47,593 bases of DNA from positions 1 to 47,593 of the forward strand of contig JACPQC010000017.1 in assembly GCA_016190695.1 (NCBI GenBank). The letters are read 5' to 3'. Origin of the DNA: Chloroflexota bacterium (GTDB taxonomy: Bacteria; Chloroflexota; Dehalococcoidia; Dehalococcoidales; RBG-16-60-22). The position numbers and the translations under genes were made by a program. A model generated the notes under the pieces. The model was not told the origin of the DNA, did not search any database, and was given only the letters and a program-made list of their open reading frames with translations. Every line of letters begins with the position of its first letter. Within the stretch, counting starts at the first letter, position 1. Below, piece by piece: positions 7,956 to 15,730 of this stretch.

Positions 7956-8120
7956 ATGAAGAATGACACTCCAGAGATAGTGGCAAAAACCGATAATAGC
8001 TATCCCACCACCAGGCTGAGGGCGAAAGGCGCGAGGGCTAAGCAAGTTTGTATGCGCCTAATAAACGAAGCCGACATCGTAGTTTCGGGTGTGGAGGTCA
8101 ACTCAAAAAAGGAGACGTAA
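7956..8120 (+). CDS. Possible 54-residue ORF in the leader of the MDR dehydrogenase gene
   Basis: An ATG-initiated frame inside the transcribed leader; its stop codon lies within the ribosome-binding region of the downstream gene, so coupling is conceivable. There is no ribosome-binding site before the ATG and I recognise no domain. It may be chance or a remnant. The rest of the 7810-8124 gap holds only the promoter. Confidence 0.2.
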   Translation: MKNDTPEIVAKTDNSYPTTRLRAKGARAKQVCMRLINEADIVVSGVEVNSKKET

Positions 8121-8124
8121 AAAT

Positions 8125-9168
8125 ATGCAGGCAGTTGTAAAGACAAGGCCGGGGGTTGGGATTGAGGTTATGGATATGCCTGTTCCCAAGATCAAGCCTA
8201 ATGAATGCCTAATAGAAGTTGAAGCTTGCGGGATATGCGGCACCGATATCAAGATATACAAATGGAGCGAGTCCAAGGCTAACCGCCCGGGAAAGGCAAT
8301 TTCATTCCCTGTTATCCTTGGTCATGAAGCGGCAGGGGTGGTGGTAGAAGTTGGACCGGAAGTCAAAAATTTTAAGCCTGGTGACCGCGTGGTTTCAGAT
8401 ACCCACGGAGGCTGTGGTTTCTGTTACTGGTGCCGGTCAGGGTTTTTCAATCTGTGTTCTGAAAAGGCGAATGCGGTGCTTGGAGAAATGGCCAACGGCG
8501 CCTTTGCCAAGTATTGCGCCATACCATTCTTCACGTTGTATAAAATCCCGAAGTCTGTTTCCTTTGAAGAGGCCGCCGTTTTGGAACCGCTTGGGGTAGC
8601 GCTAAGAGGGTTTGAAACCCTGGTCAGGTTCAATCCTGGGGATACCGTAGCAGTATTAGGCTGTGGCCCCATAGGCTTGCTCGATGCCATGGTAGCCAAG
8701 GCTGGGGGAGCCGTGAAAGTTTTTGTGATTGGCCGGACCAGGAACGCGAAACGCCTGGAACTTGCCCGGCAACTGGGATTCACAGTGATTAATTCTGATG
8801 AACGACCAGCACGAGATGTGATATTCGAAGCCACAGATGGACTCGGCGTTGACGTGGTTTTTGATGCCACGTCTCTGGGTGATCCCGGGTCAGCCATTAA
8901 ACTTCTCAATGCAACGGGACAGATGGTCATGACGGCTCTCCCAGAAGGCAAGGTGACTTTCGACGGCGCAGACTTTAAGGGAGAAAAAATTATCACGCAT
9001 GATACCGGACGGCTTCCGACCACCTACCGTAGAGTAATTGAACTGGTTGCCTCGGGTCAGATCGACGTCAAGCCATTGATCACACATCGATTTGGCGTAG
9101 AACAGGCAGAACTGGCCTTTCAAACATTAATGAGAAGCGAAGGAATGAAGGCTTTGATTGTGCCTTAA
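8125..9168 (+). CDS. Zinc-dependent medium-chain alcohol/polyol dehydrogenase
   Basis: A 347-residue MDR-family NAD(P)-dependent dehydrogenase of the threonine/sorbitol dehydrogenase type. Catalytic zinc ligands are C38 (GICGTD) and H67-E68 (GHEAAG); structural zinc ligands are C97, C100, C103 and C111; the Rossmann motif is GCGPIG in the centre. The start at 8125 is chosen because ggagacg lies eight bases upstream and homologues begin MQAVVK; the frame is open upstream without support. It is followed by an SDR gene, and both are visibly AT-richer than the cox-type genes that follow, which suggests separate acquisition. The substrate cannot be deduced. Confidence 0.87.
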   Translation: MQAVVKTRPGVGIEVMDMPVPKIKPNECLIEVEACGICGTDIKIYKWSESKANRPGKAISFPVILGHEAAGVVVEVGPEVKNFKPGDRVVSDTHGGCGFCYWCRSGFFNLCSEKANAVLGEMANGAFAKYCAIPFFTLYKIPKSVSFEEAAVLEPLGVALRGFETLVRFNPGDTVAVLGCGPIGLLDAMVAKAGGAVKVFVIGRTRNAKRLELARQLGFTVINSDERPARDVIFEATDGLGVDVVFDATSLGDPGSAIKLLNATGQMVMTALPEGKVTFDGADFKGEKIITHDTGRLPTTYRRVIELVASGQIDVKPLITHRFGVEQAELAFQTLMRSEGMKALIVP

Positions 9169-9221
9169 AGTAAGGAATTTCGACTTTCAGCATCCTGTTA
9201 GGCAATAGCGCAGGAGGTTCT

Positions 9222-9938
9222 ATGGACAGGGTGGTTATTGTTACGGGGGCCACCGGTAAACTAGGGCCTGAGATTGCTAGAAGGTTTGGAGCTACTGGTG
9301 CCAAGGTCGTGGTAAACGACAACCGTCAGTCCAGCGAACTAGCCGAGGGGCTGGCTGCTGAAATCAACAAGGGGCCCGGGAAGTGTTTTGCGTATAAAGC
9401 AGATGTGCGACGTTATGAAGATTGGCAGGGGATGGTAGAGGAGACGCTAAGAAGGTTGAACCGGATAGATGTGGTTGTGAATTTGGCCGGGGGCAACCTT
9501 GGTAAGCTGACAGGAAAGGAAAACAAGCTTCTTTTGGACCATAACGAGGAGGACTGGGACCTTGTTATTGACGTCAATCTGAAAGGGACGTTCAATTGTC
9601 TCCGGGCTGTAGCTCCACAAATGATAAAGCAGAGAGAAGGACATTTTATACTGATCTCGTCGTTGCAAGGGGTCAAGCCTCGTGCCCTGGTATCGAGTTA
9701 CTCTGCTGCCAAGGCCGGTGTTTTCGGTCTGATGAAGGCAGCAGCTCTTGAGTTCGGCCAGTACAACATCAAAGTTAATGCAGTTAATCCGGGCGGTGAG
9801 ACTCCTGTTACAAAAAAGGATTGCGTGCTGGGGCGCTTCTCTACTCAAGGAGACCTCGCTGATTTCATAGTGTATCTAAGTCAAACCGACAATATATCAG
9901 GCCAGACTTTCCACGTGGGTAACCGGATTTGGGTCTGA
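9222..9938 (+). CDS. Short-chain dehydrogenase/reductase (FabG-like)
   Basis: A 238-residue classical SDR. Cofactor motif TGATGKLG is at residues 8-15, NLAGG stands in place of the usual NNAG, ISS carries the catalytic serine, and YSAAK at 160-164 supplies Tyr160 and Lys164. The C-terminal SGQTFHVGN resembles the usual SGQ-V-GG ending. Together with the preceding zinc dehydrogenase (53 bases upstream) it may act on one hydroxy/keto substrate, but no pathway partner identifies it. The start ATG at 9222 follows a clear aggaggt site. Confidence 0.87.
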   Translation: MDRVVIVTGATGKLGPEIARRFGATGAKVVVNDNRQSSELAEGLAAEINKGPGKCFAYKADVRRYEDWQGMVEETLRRLNRIDVVVNLAGGNLGKLTGKENKLLLDHNEEDWDLVIDVNLKGTFNCLRAVAPQMIKQREGHFILISSLQGVKPRALVSSYSAAKAGVFGLMKAAALEFGQYNIKVNAVNPGGETPVTKKDCVLGRFSTQGDLADFIVYLSQTDNISGQTFHVGNRIWV

Positions 9939-10082
9939 TAACCCGAAGGGCAGAGTGCCACAGTCTATGCCCGTGGGCGAATGAGTAGGCGGCGATTCGC
10001 TATGTTTAGAACATGGAAATGAGGCTATGCGGACATAGTGTTTATCGCACAGAATATCATATAATCAGAAAGGACAGTTAGA

Positions 10083-10943
10083 ATGACTGCACTGAAATAT
10101 CTCGCCCCGGCCACTTTGAAGGAGGCCTGCGCCCTGTTGCTGGAGCACCGGGATGCCAGGGTCATTGCCGGCGGCACCGACCTGGTGGTGCAGATGAAGC
10201 AGGGTGAGGCCCGGCCCGGCTGCGTCATCAACATCGCCGCCATCGCCGGCCAGGACGCCATCAATTACACGGAAAGGGACGGTCTCAGGCTGGGCGCCCT
10301 GGTCACCATGACCGCCATCAGGACTTCGCCCATCATAAACCAGAAGTACAATATCCTGTCCCAGGCCGCCGGAAAGCTGGGCACCTGGCAGGTGCAGAAC
10401 CGGGCCACCATCGGCGGCAACCTGTGCAACGCCGCTACTTCGGCGGACACCATCCCGGCCCTGCTCGCACTGGACGCCAGCGCGGTGATCGTATCAGCCA
10501 AGGGCGAGAGAGAGGTCCCCGTAGAGGACTTCTTTACCGGGCCGGGAAAGACCATACTGAGTCCGGGTGAACTGGTTGCCGGGATAAGGGTGCCCCCCCT
10601 GCCCCCGCATAGCGGCGGGGTCTATCTCAAGCATACGGTAAGGAAGGCCTTGGACCTGGCCATCATCGGTGTTGGCGCGGTAGCGGTTATGGACGGGGAT
10701 ATCTTCAAAGACGTCAGAATAGCCCTGGGCACGGCCGCCCCCAAGCCAATACGGGCAAGGAACGCCGAGGCAGCGCTCAGGGGCAGGAAGATGGACGACA
10801 ATATTATCGAACAGGCTGCCAGCGCCGCAGTGGCCGAGTCCAGCCCCAGGGACAGCCTGCGGGCCACCGCCGAGTATCGCCGCGAGTTGATAGCGGCACT
10901 GGTGGCCAGGGCAGTGCGCCAGGCGGCGGAGCAGGCAGGGTAA
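10083..10943 (+). CDS. Molybdenum hydroxylase FAD-binding subunit (CoxM/XdhB family)
   Basis: Medium subunit (286 residues) of a xanthine dehydrogenase-family enzyme, passing electrons from the FeS subunit to FAD. The FAD-binding segments are AGGTDLVVQMK (about 31-41) and TIGGNLCNAATSADT (about 114-128), followed by the CO_deh_flav_C region. Length is normal and it has no extra Cys insert, unlike the second FAD subunit at 14045. The order FAD, 2Fe-2S, Mo is the usual one for this family. Start ATG with aaagga upstream. The gap 9939-10082 holds no gene; a TATAAT at 10060-10065 lies too near the start to be its promoter. Confidence 0.9.
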   Translation: MTALKYLAPATLKEACALLLEHRDARVIAGGTDLVVQMKQGEARPGCVINIAAIAGQDAINYTERDGLRLGALVTMTAIRTSPIINQKYNILSQAAGKLGTWQVQNRATIGGNLCNAATSADTIPALLALDASAVIVSAKGEREVPVEDFFTGPGKTILSPGELVAGIRVPPLPPHSGGVYLKHTVRKALDLAIIGVGAVAVMDGDIFKDVRIALGTAAPKPIRARNAEAALRGRKMDDNIIEQAASAAVAESSPRDSLRATAEYRRELIAALVARAVRQAAEQAG

Positions 10944-10975
10944 CATGATTAAACACCTGAGGGGGTATCGAAAGA

Positions 10976-11476
10976 ATGATTGATGGAGCTATTCCGGTAA
11001 CGCTGAGGGTGAACGGCGATGACTACCAGCTTGAGGTCGAGCCGCAGTGGACGCTGGCCGACACCCTGCGAGAGAGGCTGGGGCTGACAGGGACCAAGAT
11101 GATGTGCGAGCAGGGGGAGTGCGGGGCCTGCACCGTGCTCATCAACGGCCTGCCCGTGCTCTCCTGCCTCACCCTGGCCATCGAGTGCCAGGGCATGGAT
11201 ATCATGACCATCGAGGGCGTGGCCGACCCGCAGACCGGAGAGCTGCACCCCATCCAGCAGGCCTTCGTGGAGCGGAGCGGCATGCAGTGCGGCGTCTGCA
11301 CCCCGGCCATGGTGCTCACCGCCAAGGCCTTGCTCGATGAGAACGACAGCCCCACCGAGGGCGATATCAGGCAGGCCCTGGCCGGCAATATCTGCCGTTG
11401 CGGCAATTATAAACGGATCGTCGAGTGCGTGCAGGTCTCGGCGGAGATGATGAGAGGAGGCAAGGCCCATGCCTGA
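10976..11476 (+). CDS. Molybdenum hydroxylase 2Fe-2S subunit (CoxS/XdhC family)
   Basis: Small subunit (166 residues) with two [2Fe-2S] clusters. The plant-type ferredoxin cluster is bound by C44, C49, C52 and C64 (CEQGECGAC ... C). The helical-domain cluster is bound by C105, C108, C140 and C142 (CGVC ... CRC). All eight ligands are present. It passes electrons from the Mo centre to FAD. The stop overlaps the start of the large-subunit gene by eight bases. The start at 10976 has a gagggggt site, with somewhat long spacing. Confidence 0.93.
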   Translation: MIDGAIPVTLRVNGDDYQLEVEPQWTLADTLRERLGLTGTKMMCEQGECGACTVLINGLPVLSCLTLAIECQGMDIMTIEGVADPQTGELHPIQQAFVERSGMQCGVCTPAMVLTAKALLDENDSPTEGDIRQALAGNICRCGNYKRIVECVQVSAEMMRGGKAHA

Positions 11477-13820
11477 AGAGTTCGCCGTACTGGGAAAGCG
11501 CCTGCCCCGCAAGGACGCCGTGGAAAAGGCCACCGGGCAGCTAAAGTTCGTGGCCGATATGCAACTGCCCGGGATGCTCTATGCCCGCTTCCTGAGAAGC
11601 CCCCACGCCCACGCCCGCATCGTCAGGATCGACACCTCCAAGGCCGAGGCGCTGCCCGGCGTAAAGGCGGTGCTGACCCATAAGAACGTGCCCAAAGTCC
11701 ACCCCAGGCGCAAGCTGGAGTTCCTGCTTGATGAGACGGCGCACTGCGCCGGGGAAGAAGTTGCGGCGGTGGCCGCCACTACCAAAGAGATCGCCGAAGA
11801 AGCGCTCAAGCTGATTGAGGTCGAATATGAGGTGCTGCCCGCCGTACTCGACACCATCGAGGCCATGAAGCCGGATGCGCCACTGGCCCACATCGACTAC
11901 GGCAGCAATTTCTACCACGGCACGCCGGTGCATCCTGCCCCGCGCTGCCGCCCCGACGGCTGGCTGCCGGTGGAGGTGGGCGACGTGGACAAGGGTTTCG
12001 CCGAGGCCGATTTTGTCCTGGAGGCCGACTACGAGACGCCCATCCAGTACACCTGTTCGCCGACTCCGCGCGCGGTGGTCTGCCAGTGGACCGGGGAGAA
12101 GCTGACTTGCTGGGCTGACACCCAGGTTACAACAAGGGTCTGGCAGGACCTGGCCCAGAGCCTGAAGATGCCGCAGTCCGATGTAAGGGTCATCTCCAGC
12201 AACCCGGTGGGCGGCTACGGCGGCAAAGAGCCGGAGAGAACGGCCACACTTACGGCGCTGCTGGCAAAAAAGACGGGGCGTCCGGTCAAGGCCGCCTTTC
12301 ACCGCGCCGAGGACTTTGTCAGCACCCACCGCCGTCTCAGCTACAAGGGCCATGAGAAGATAGGAGTCAAGAAGGACGGCACCATCACCGCCCTGGAGCA
12401 TAGGATTATCGCCAACTTCGGCAAGGACTCGCCTTATGGCATGATGATACTGGCCACATCGGCCTCGGGCACCTGCAGCATGCTTTACCCGGTGGCCAAC
12501 TCCAGGTTCGAGGGCTGCCTGATCATCACCAATACCCCCGGCCACGCAGCCTTCAACGGCTTCGGCGATCCCGAGGCCGGTTTCTGCCTGGAGCGCATTG
12601 TAGACGAGGCCGCCGAGAAGATAGACATGGATCCGGTGGAGTTCCGGCTGAAGAACTGCATGAGGCCGGGCACCAGGGGCATCGAGCTGCGGCCCATACT
12701 GGGCTTGACCGATACCGGCGACCTGGGCAAACGCGAGATCGACTGGGGCATCGTCGGCGAGGATATCCGCCTTCAGGAGTGCCTCAGGCTGGCCGCGGAA
12801 AAGTCCGGCTGGAAAAAGAAATGGAAGGGCTGGCGGACGCCGGTGGCGGTCAACGGCAGCCGGAGGCGGGGCATCGGCGTGGCCATCGGCATCCACCACA
12901 GCGCCTATCACCTTTCGGCAGCCACGGTGAAGATGAACCAGGACGGCAGCGCCAACGTCATGTCCAGCTTCGTGGAGATGGGCAGCGGTTTCGGTACCGC
13001 CGTGTCCCAGGTGGTGGCCGAGGCCCTGGGGATACGCTACGAGGATGTCAACGTCATCCTGGCCGATACCGCAGTTACCCCGCCCGGCTTCGGCAATGTC
13101 GGCAGCGGCGGCACCTCCAGCGGCATTGCTGCGGCCAAGCACGCCGCCGATGACGCCAAGCGCCAGTTGCTGGCCATAGCCGCCCCGAAACTGGGCGTGA
13201 AGCCTGAGGAGCTTGAGGCGGGGAACCGCCGGATTTATGTTAAAGCCCGCCCCGAAGTGGGCATTCCCATCGCCGAGATCTGCCTGGCCGGTTTCCAGGT
13301 AACCGGGACCGCGGTGAACCCGCCCGTCGAGGAGATAATCGACGAGAAGACGGGCAAGATGATCAACAGCTACGCCATCGCCGCTACCATAAGCGAGGTA
13401 GAGGTGGATACCGAGACGGGCCAGCTTGACGTGCTCAGGATAACCTCGGCCCACGACTGCGGCCGGATACTGAACCCCACGCTGGCGGAGAACCAGGTCA
13501 ACCTGTCAATGACGCTGGGCAACGGCTGGGTGAGGTCGGAGAACTTCATCATCGACCGGAGCACCGGAGTGGTCATCAACCCCAATCTGCTGGACTACAA
13601 GGTGATGACCTTCATGGACATGCCCGATTACGACGATATATCGGAGATAACGGTGGAAGGCCCCTGCGCCTGGGGCCCCTTCGGCGCCAAGGGCATGAGC
13701 GAGACGGCCACCACCACCCAGGCCCCGGCGCTGGCCAACGCCATCTACAACGCCATAGGGGTGAGGATAAGGGGTGACCACCTGACGCCGGACCGCATCC
13801 TGGCGGCACTGGGGAAGTAA
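11469..13820 (+). CDS. Molybdenum hydroxylase large (Mo-binding) subunit, substrate unknown
   Basis: A 783-residue member of the CoxL/XdhA family. It has the small alpha/beta hammerhead domain (about 20-130), then the Mo-cofactor domains: VGGYGGKE, the loop AAFNGFGDPEAGF around 360-371, GSGFGT, GSGGTSSG and near the C-terminus GAKGMSETA with the catalytic base E745. The CO dehydrogenase active-site signature AYRCSFR is absent, so this is not a form I CO dehydrogenase. At the place where xanthine and aldehyde oxidoreductases have FRGFG it has FNGFG (N363), replacing a residue often involved in substrate binding. A hydroxylase of a heterocycle, aldehyde or aromatic CoA ester remains possible. 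Confidence 0.9.
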   Translation: MPEEFAVLGKRLPRKDAVEKATGQLKFVADMQLPGMLYARFLRSPHAHARIVRIDTSKAEALPGVKAVLTHKNVPKVHPRRKLEFLLDETAHCAGEEVAAVAATTKEIAEEALKLIEVEYEVLPAVLDTIEAMKPDAPLAHIDYGSNFYHGTPVHPAPRCRPDGWLPVEVGDVDKGFAEADFVLEADYETPIQYTCSPTPRAVVCQWTGEKLTCWADTQVTTRVWQDLAQSLKMPQSDVRVISSNPVGGYGGKEPERTATLTALLAKKTGRPVKAAFHRAEDFVSTHRRLSYKGHEKIGVKKDGTITALEHRIIANFGKDSPYGMMILATSASGTCSMLYPVANSRFEGCLIITNTPGHAAFNGFGDPEAGFCLERIVDEAAEKIDMDPVEFRLKNCMRPGTRGIELRPILGLTDTGDLGKREIDWGIVGEDIRLQECLRLAAEKSGWKKKWKGWRTPVAVNGSRRRGIGVAIGIHHSAYHLSAATVKMNQDGSANVMSSFVEMGSGFGTAVSQVVAEALGIRYEDVNVILADTAVTPPGFGNVGSGGTSSGIAAAKHAADDAKRQLLAIAAPKLGVKPEELEAGNRRIYVKARPEVGIPIAEICLAGFQVTGTAVNPPVEEIIDEKTGKMINSYAIAATISEVEVDTETGQLDVLRITSAHDCGRILNPTLAENQVNLSMTLGNGWVRSENFIIDRSTGVVINPNLLDYKVMTFMDMPDYDDISEITVEGPCAWGPFGAKGMSETATTTQAPALANAIYNAIGVRIRGDHLTPDRILAALGK

Positions 13821-13880
13821 GCTCCCTCATGAGCATTTGCCATGCTCACCACGAAGTACGAAAATGGACTGTCATTGAGA

Positions 13881-14001
13881 TGTCATTGCGAGACCATTCC
13901 GACTCAGTCGGAAGGCGAAGCAATCCGGGTGGGGCACGATCCCTACCGACCCGGATTGCCACGTCGCCCTTCCGTTGCCGGAAGGACTCCTCGCAATGAC
14001 A
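13881..14001. repeat. 121-bp nested inverted repeat (MITE/REP-like)
   Basis: Perfect 12-bp terminal inverted repeats, tgtcattgcgag (13881-13892) and ctcgcaatgaca (13990-14001), enclose a second perfect pair, caatccgggt (13921-13930) and acccggattg (13949-13958). It sits between the large subunit and the second FAD subunit. It encodes nothing. Confidence 0.75.
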
Positions 14002-14044
14002 AAGTCTTTCAGAGTTATTTCGCAATAAGCCGGGGGTGATTTGA

Positions 14045-15052
14045 GTGGAGCAGGCAGAGTTGGCGAGGGCGGCGGAGGCCACTAAAGGGACAGCCCGGCG
14101 GCTGGGGCACTTCGACGCCCGGAGCGTAGAAGAGGCGGTATCCCTGCTGTCCCAGAACCCGGGGGCCAGGATAATCGCTGGCGGCGTCGACCTGGTAGCC
14201 CTGATGAAGAGCCAGGTGATATCGCCGGCGGCGCTGGTCAACATCAAGACGGTACCCGGCCTGGCCTACATCCGCGAAGACGCCCAGGGGCTCAAGATAG
14301 GACCGCTGACCACCATCGCCCAGATAGCCCGCTCGGAGACAGTGAGAGAGCGGTATCCCCTGGTGGCCCAGGCGGCCAGCGTGGTGGGCGCGGCCCAAGT
14401 GAGGAACATGGGTACCCTGGCAGGTAACCTCTGCCAGCAGGTCAGGTGCTGGTACTACCGCCGGTCGCCGGTGACCGGCACCAGTTTCTTCTGCCGCAGA
14501 AAAGGCGGCGAGCGCTGCTATGCCGTCGCCGGGGAGAACGAGCACCACGCCATCTTCGGCGATGTGTGCGACGCCGTCTGTCCCTCGGACCTGGCCCCGG
14601 CGCTGGTGGCGCTCCAGGCGGTGGTGAGGACGGCCGGGCCTGATGGTGAGAGGGAAGTCCCGCTGGAGCATTTCTATACTCCGATGGGCAACGTCCTCCA
14701 GCCTGACGAGATGATCACCGGCATCGAGGTACCCGCCCCCTCCTCGAACACCAGGGAGCGCTTCCTCAAGTTCCGGCTGAGGAAGGCCATAGACTTCGCC
14801 ATCGCCAGCGTGGCCGCCGCCGTGACCACTGAATCGGGGGTAGTCACAGACGCCCGGATAGTGCTGGGCGGGGTGGCGCCGGGGCCTTACCGGGCGGTAA
14901 GCGCCGAGGAAATCATCACCGGCCAGGCGCTCTCCGGGTCCCTCGCCGAAACGGCGGCCAGGGCGGCCCTGAGCGGGGCGTCTCCCCTGAGCAAGAACGC
15001 CCACAAGGTGCCCATCGCCGAGGCCCTGGTCAAGAGGGCACTGACGCGTTAG
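14045..15052 (+). CDS. Second FAD-binding subunit with Cys-rich (likely 4Fe-4S) insert
   Basis: A 335-residue CoxM-family protein. FAD motifs are AGGVDLVALMK (about 45-55) and TLAGNLCQQ (about 124-132). Between them and the next domain is an insert holding C130, C135, C150, C158, C175 and C179, arranged like the 4Fe-4S insert of 4-hydroxybenzoyl-CoA reductase beta subunit and of PaoB/YagS. This predicts an additional FeS cluster. Having a second FAD subunit beside a set that already has one is unusual: it could pair alternatively with the same small and large subunits. The start is GTG at 14045 with gggggtga upstream; the stop is six bases before the mocA-like gene. Confidence 0.88.
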   Translation: MEQAELARAAEATKGTARRLGHFDARSVEEAVSLLSQNPGARIIAGGVDLVALMKSQVISPAALVNIKTVPGLAYIREDAQGLKIGPLTTIAQIARSETVRERYPLVAQAASVVGAAQVRNMGTLAGNLCQQVRCWYYRRSPVTGTSFFCRRKGGERCYAVAGENEHHAIFGDVCDAVCPSDLAPALVALQAVVRTAGPDGEREVPLEHFYTPMGNVLQPDEMITGIEVPAPSSNTRERFLKFRLRKAIDFAIASVAAAVTTESGVVTDARIVLGGVAPGPYRAVSAEEIITGQALSGSLAETAARAALSGASPLSKNAHKVPIAEALVKRALTR

Positions 15053-15057
15053 CGCCT

Positions 15058-15639
15058 ATGATCTCAGCCATTGTTCTGGCCGCCGGGCTGTCCTCCAGGA
15101 TGGGACGGTCCAAGCTTCGCCTCGGGATAAAGGGCAAGCCCATGCTGCAGCATGTCATTGATGCCGCCCGGCAATCGAAGGCTGGCGAGGTGATAGTGGT
15201 GCTGGGGGCGGAGGCGGATACGTTGCGGCGGGAAATAGATACTGGTGACGCCAGAGTGGTAGCAAACCCCCGCTACCGTGAGGGACTGAGTACTTCGCTC
15301 AAAACGGGCTTGAAGGCGGTAAGCCCGCAGTCCCAGGCCGCCGTCATCCTGATGGGAGACCAGCCCTTTGTCACGCCGGCCATCATTGACGCCCTGATAG
15401 AGCGATACCGTCAGCCGGGCAGCCGCATTGTCGCCCCGGTCTACGGCGGCCGCAGGGGCAACCCGGCGCTCTTCGACCGTTCCCTCTTCCCTGAGCTTAT
15501 GAGCGTTACTGGCGACAAGGGCGGCAGGGAGATAATAGAAACGCACCCGGAGTGGCTGGAAACAGTGACCGTAGATGATGATCTGGCCGGTCGGGATATC
15601 GATACCGCCGAAGAATACCGGGGCAGTCGTGACCTGTGA
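15058..15639 (+). CDS. mocA: Molybdenum cofactor nucleotidyltransferase (MocA-like)
   Basis: A 193-residue NTP transferase. LAAGLSSRMG at the N-terminus is the nucleotide-binding signature, and MGDQPFV carries the metal-binding Asp; GNPALF and GDKGGREI are also typical of MocA. MocA makes molybdopterin cytosine dinucleotide, the cofactor form used by CoxL/XdhA-type hydroxylases. Location right after the hydroxylase genes supports a maturation role. MobA (GMP transfer) is a less likely alternative because the neighbours use the CMP form. Confidence 0.82.
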   Translation: MISAIVLAAGLSSRMGRSKLRLGIKGKPMLQHVIDAARQSKAGEVIVVLGAEADTLRREIDTGDARVVANPRYREGLSTSLKTGLKAVSPQSQAAVILMGDQPFVTPAIIDALIERYRQPGSRIVAPVYGGRRGNPALFDRSLFPELMSVTGDKGGREIIETHPEWLETVTVDDDLAGRDIDTAEEYRGSRDL

Positions 15640-15730
15640 CCAGCAATTTGCATTTCGGCCCAGCAAGTACTAAGATTAGGTCGAGTCATATTTTCCAGAC
15701 CGATGGTCTAGATTGAAAGGTTAGCCCCGC

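Noticed and set aside
10060-10065. TATAAT box before the first FAD subunit gene
   Set aside because: Transcription from it would start inside the ribosome-binding site, and no -35 box is at the right distance.
11469-13820. Aerobic form I CO dehydrogenase large subunit
   Set aside because: The required AYRCSFR active-site loop is absent; the matching place reads AAFNGFGD.
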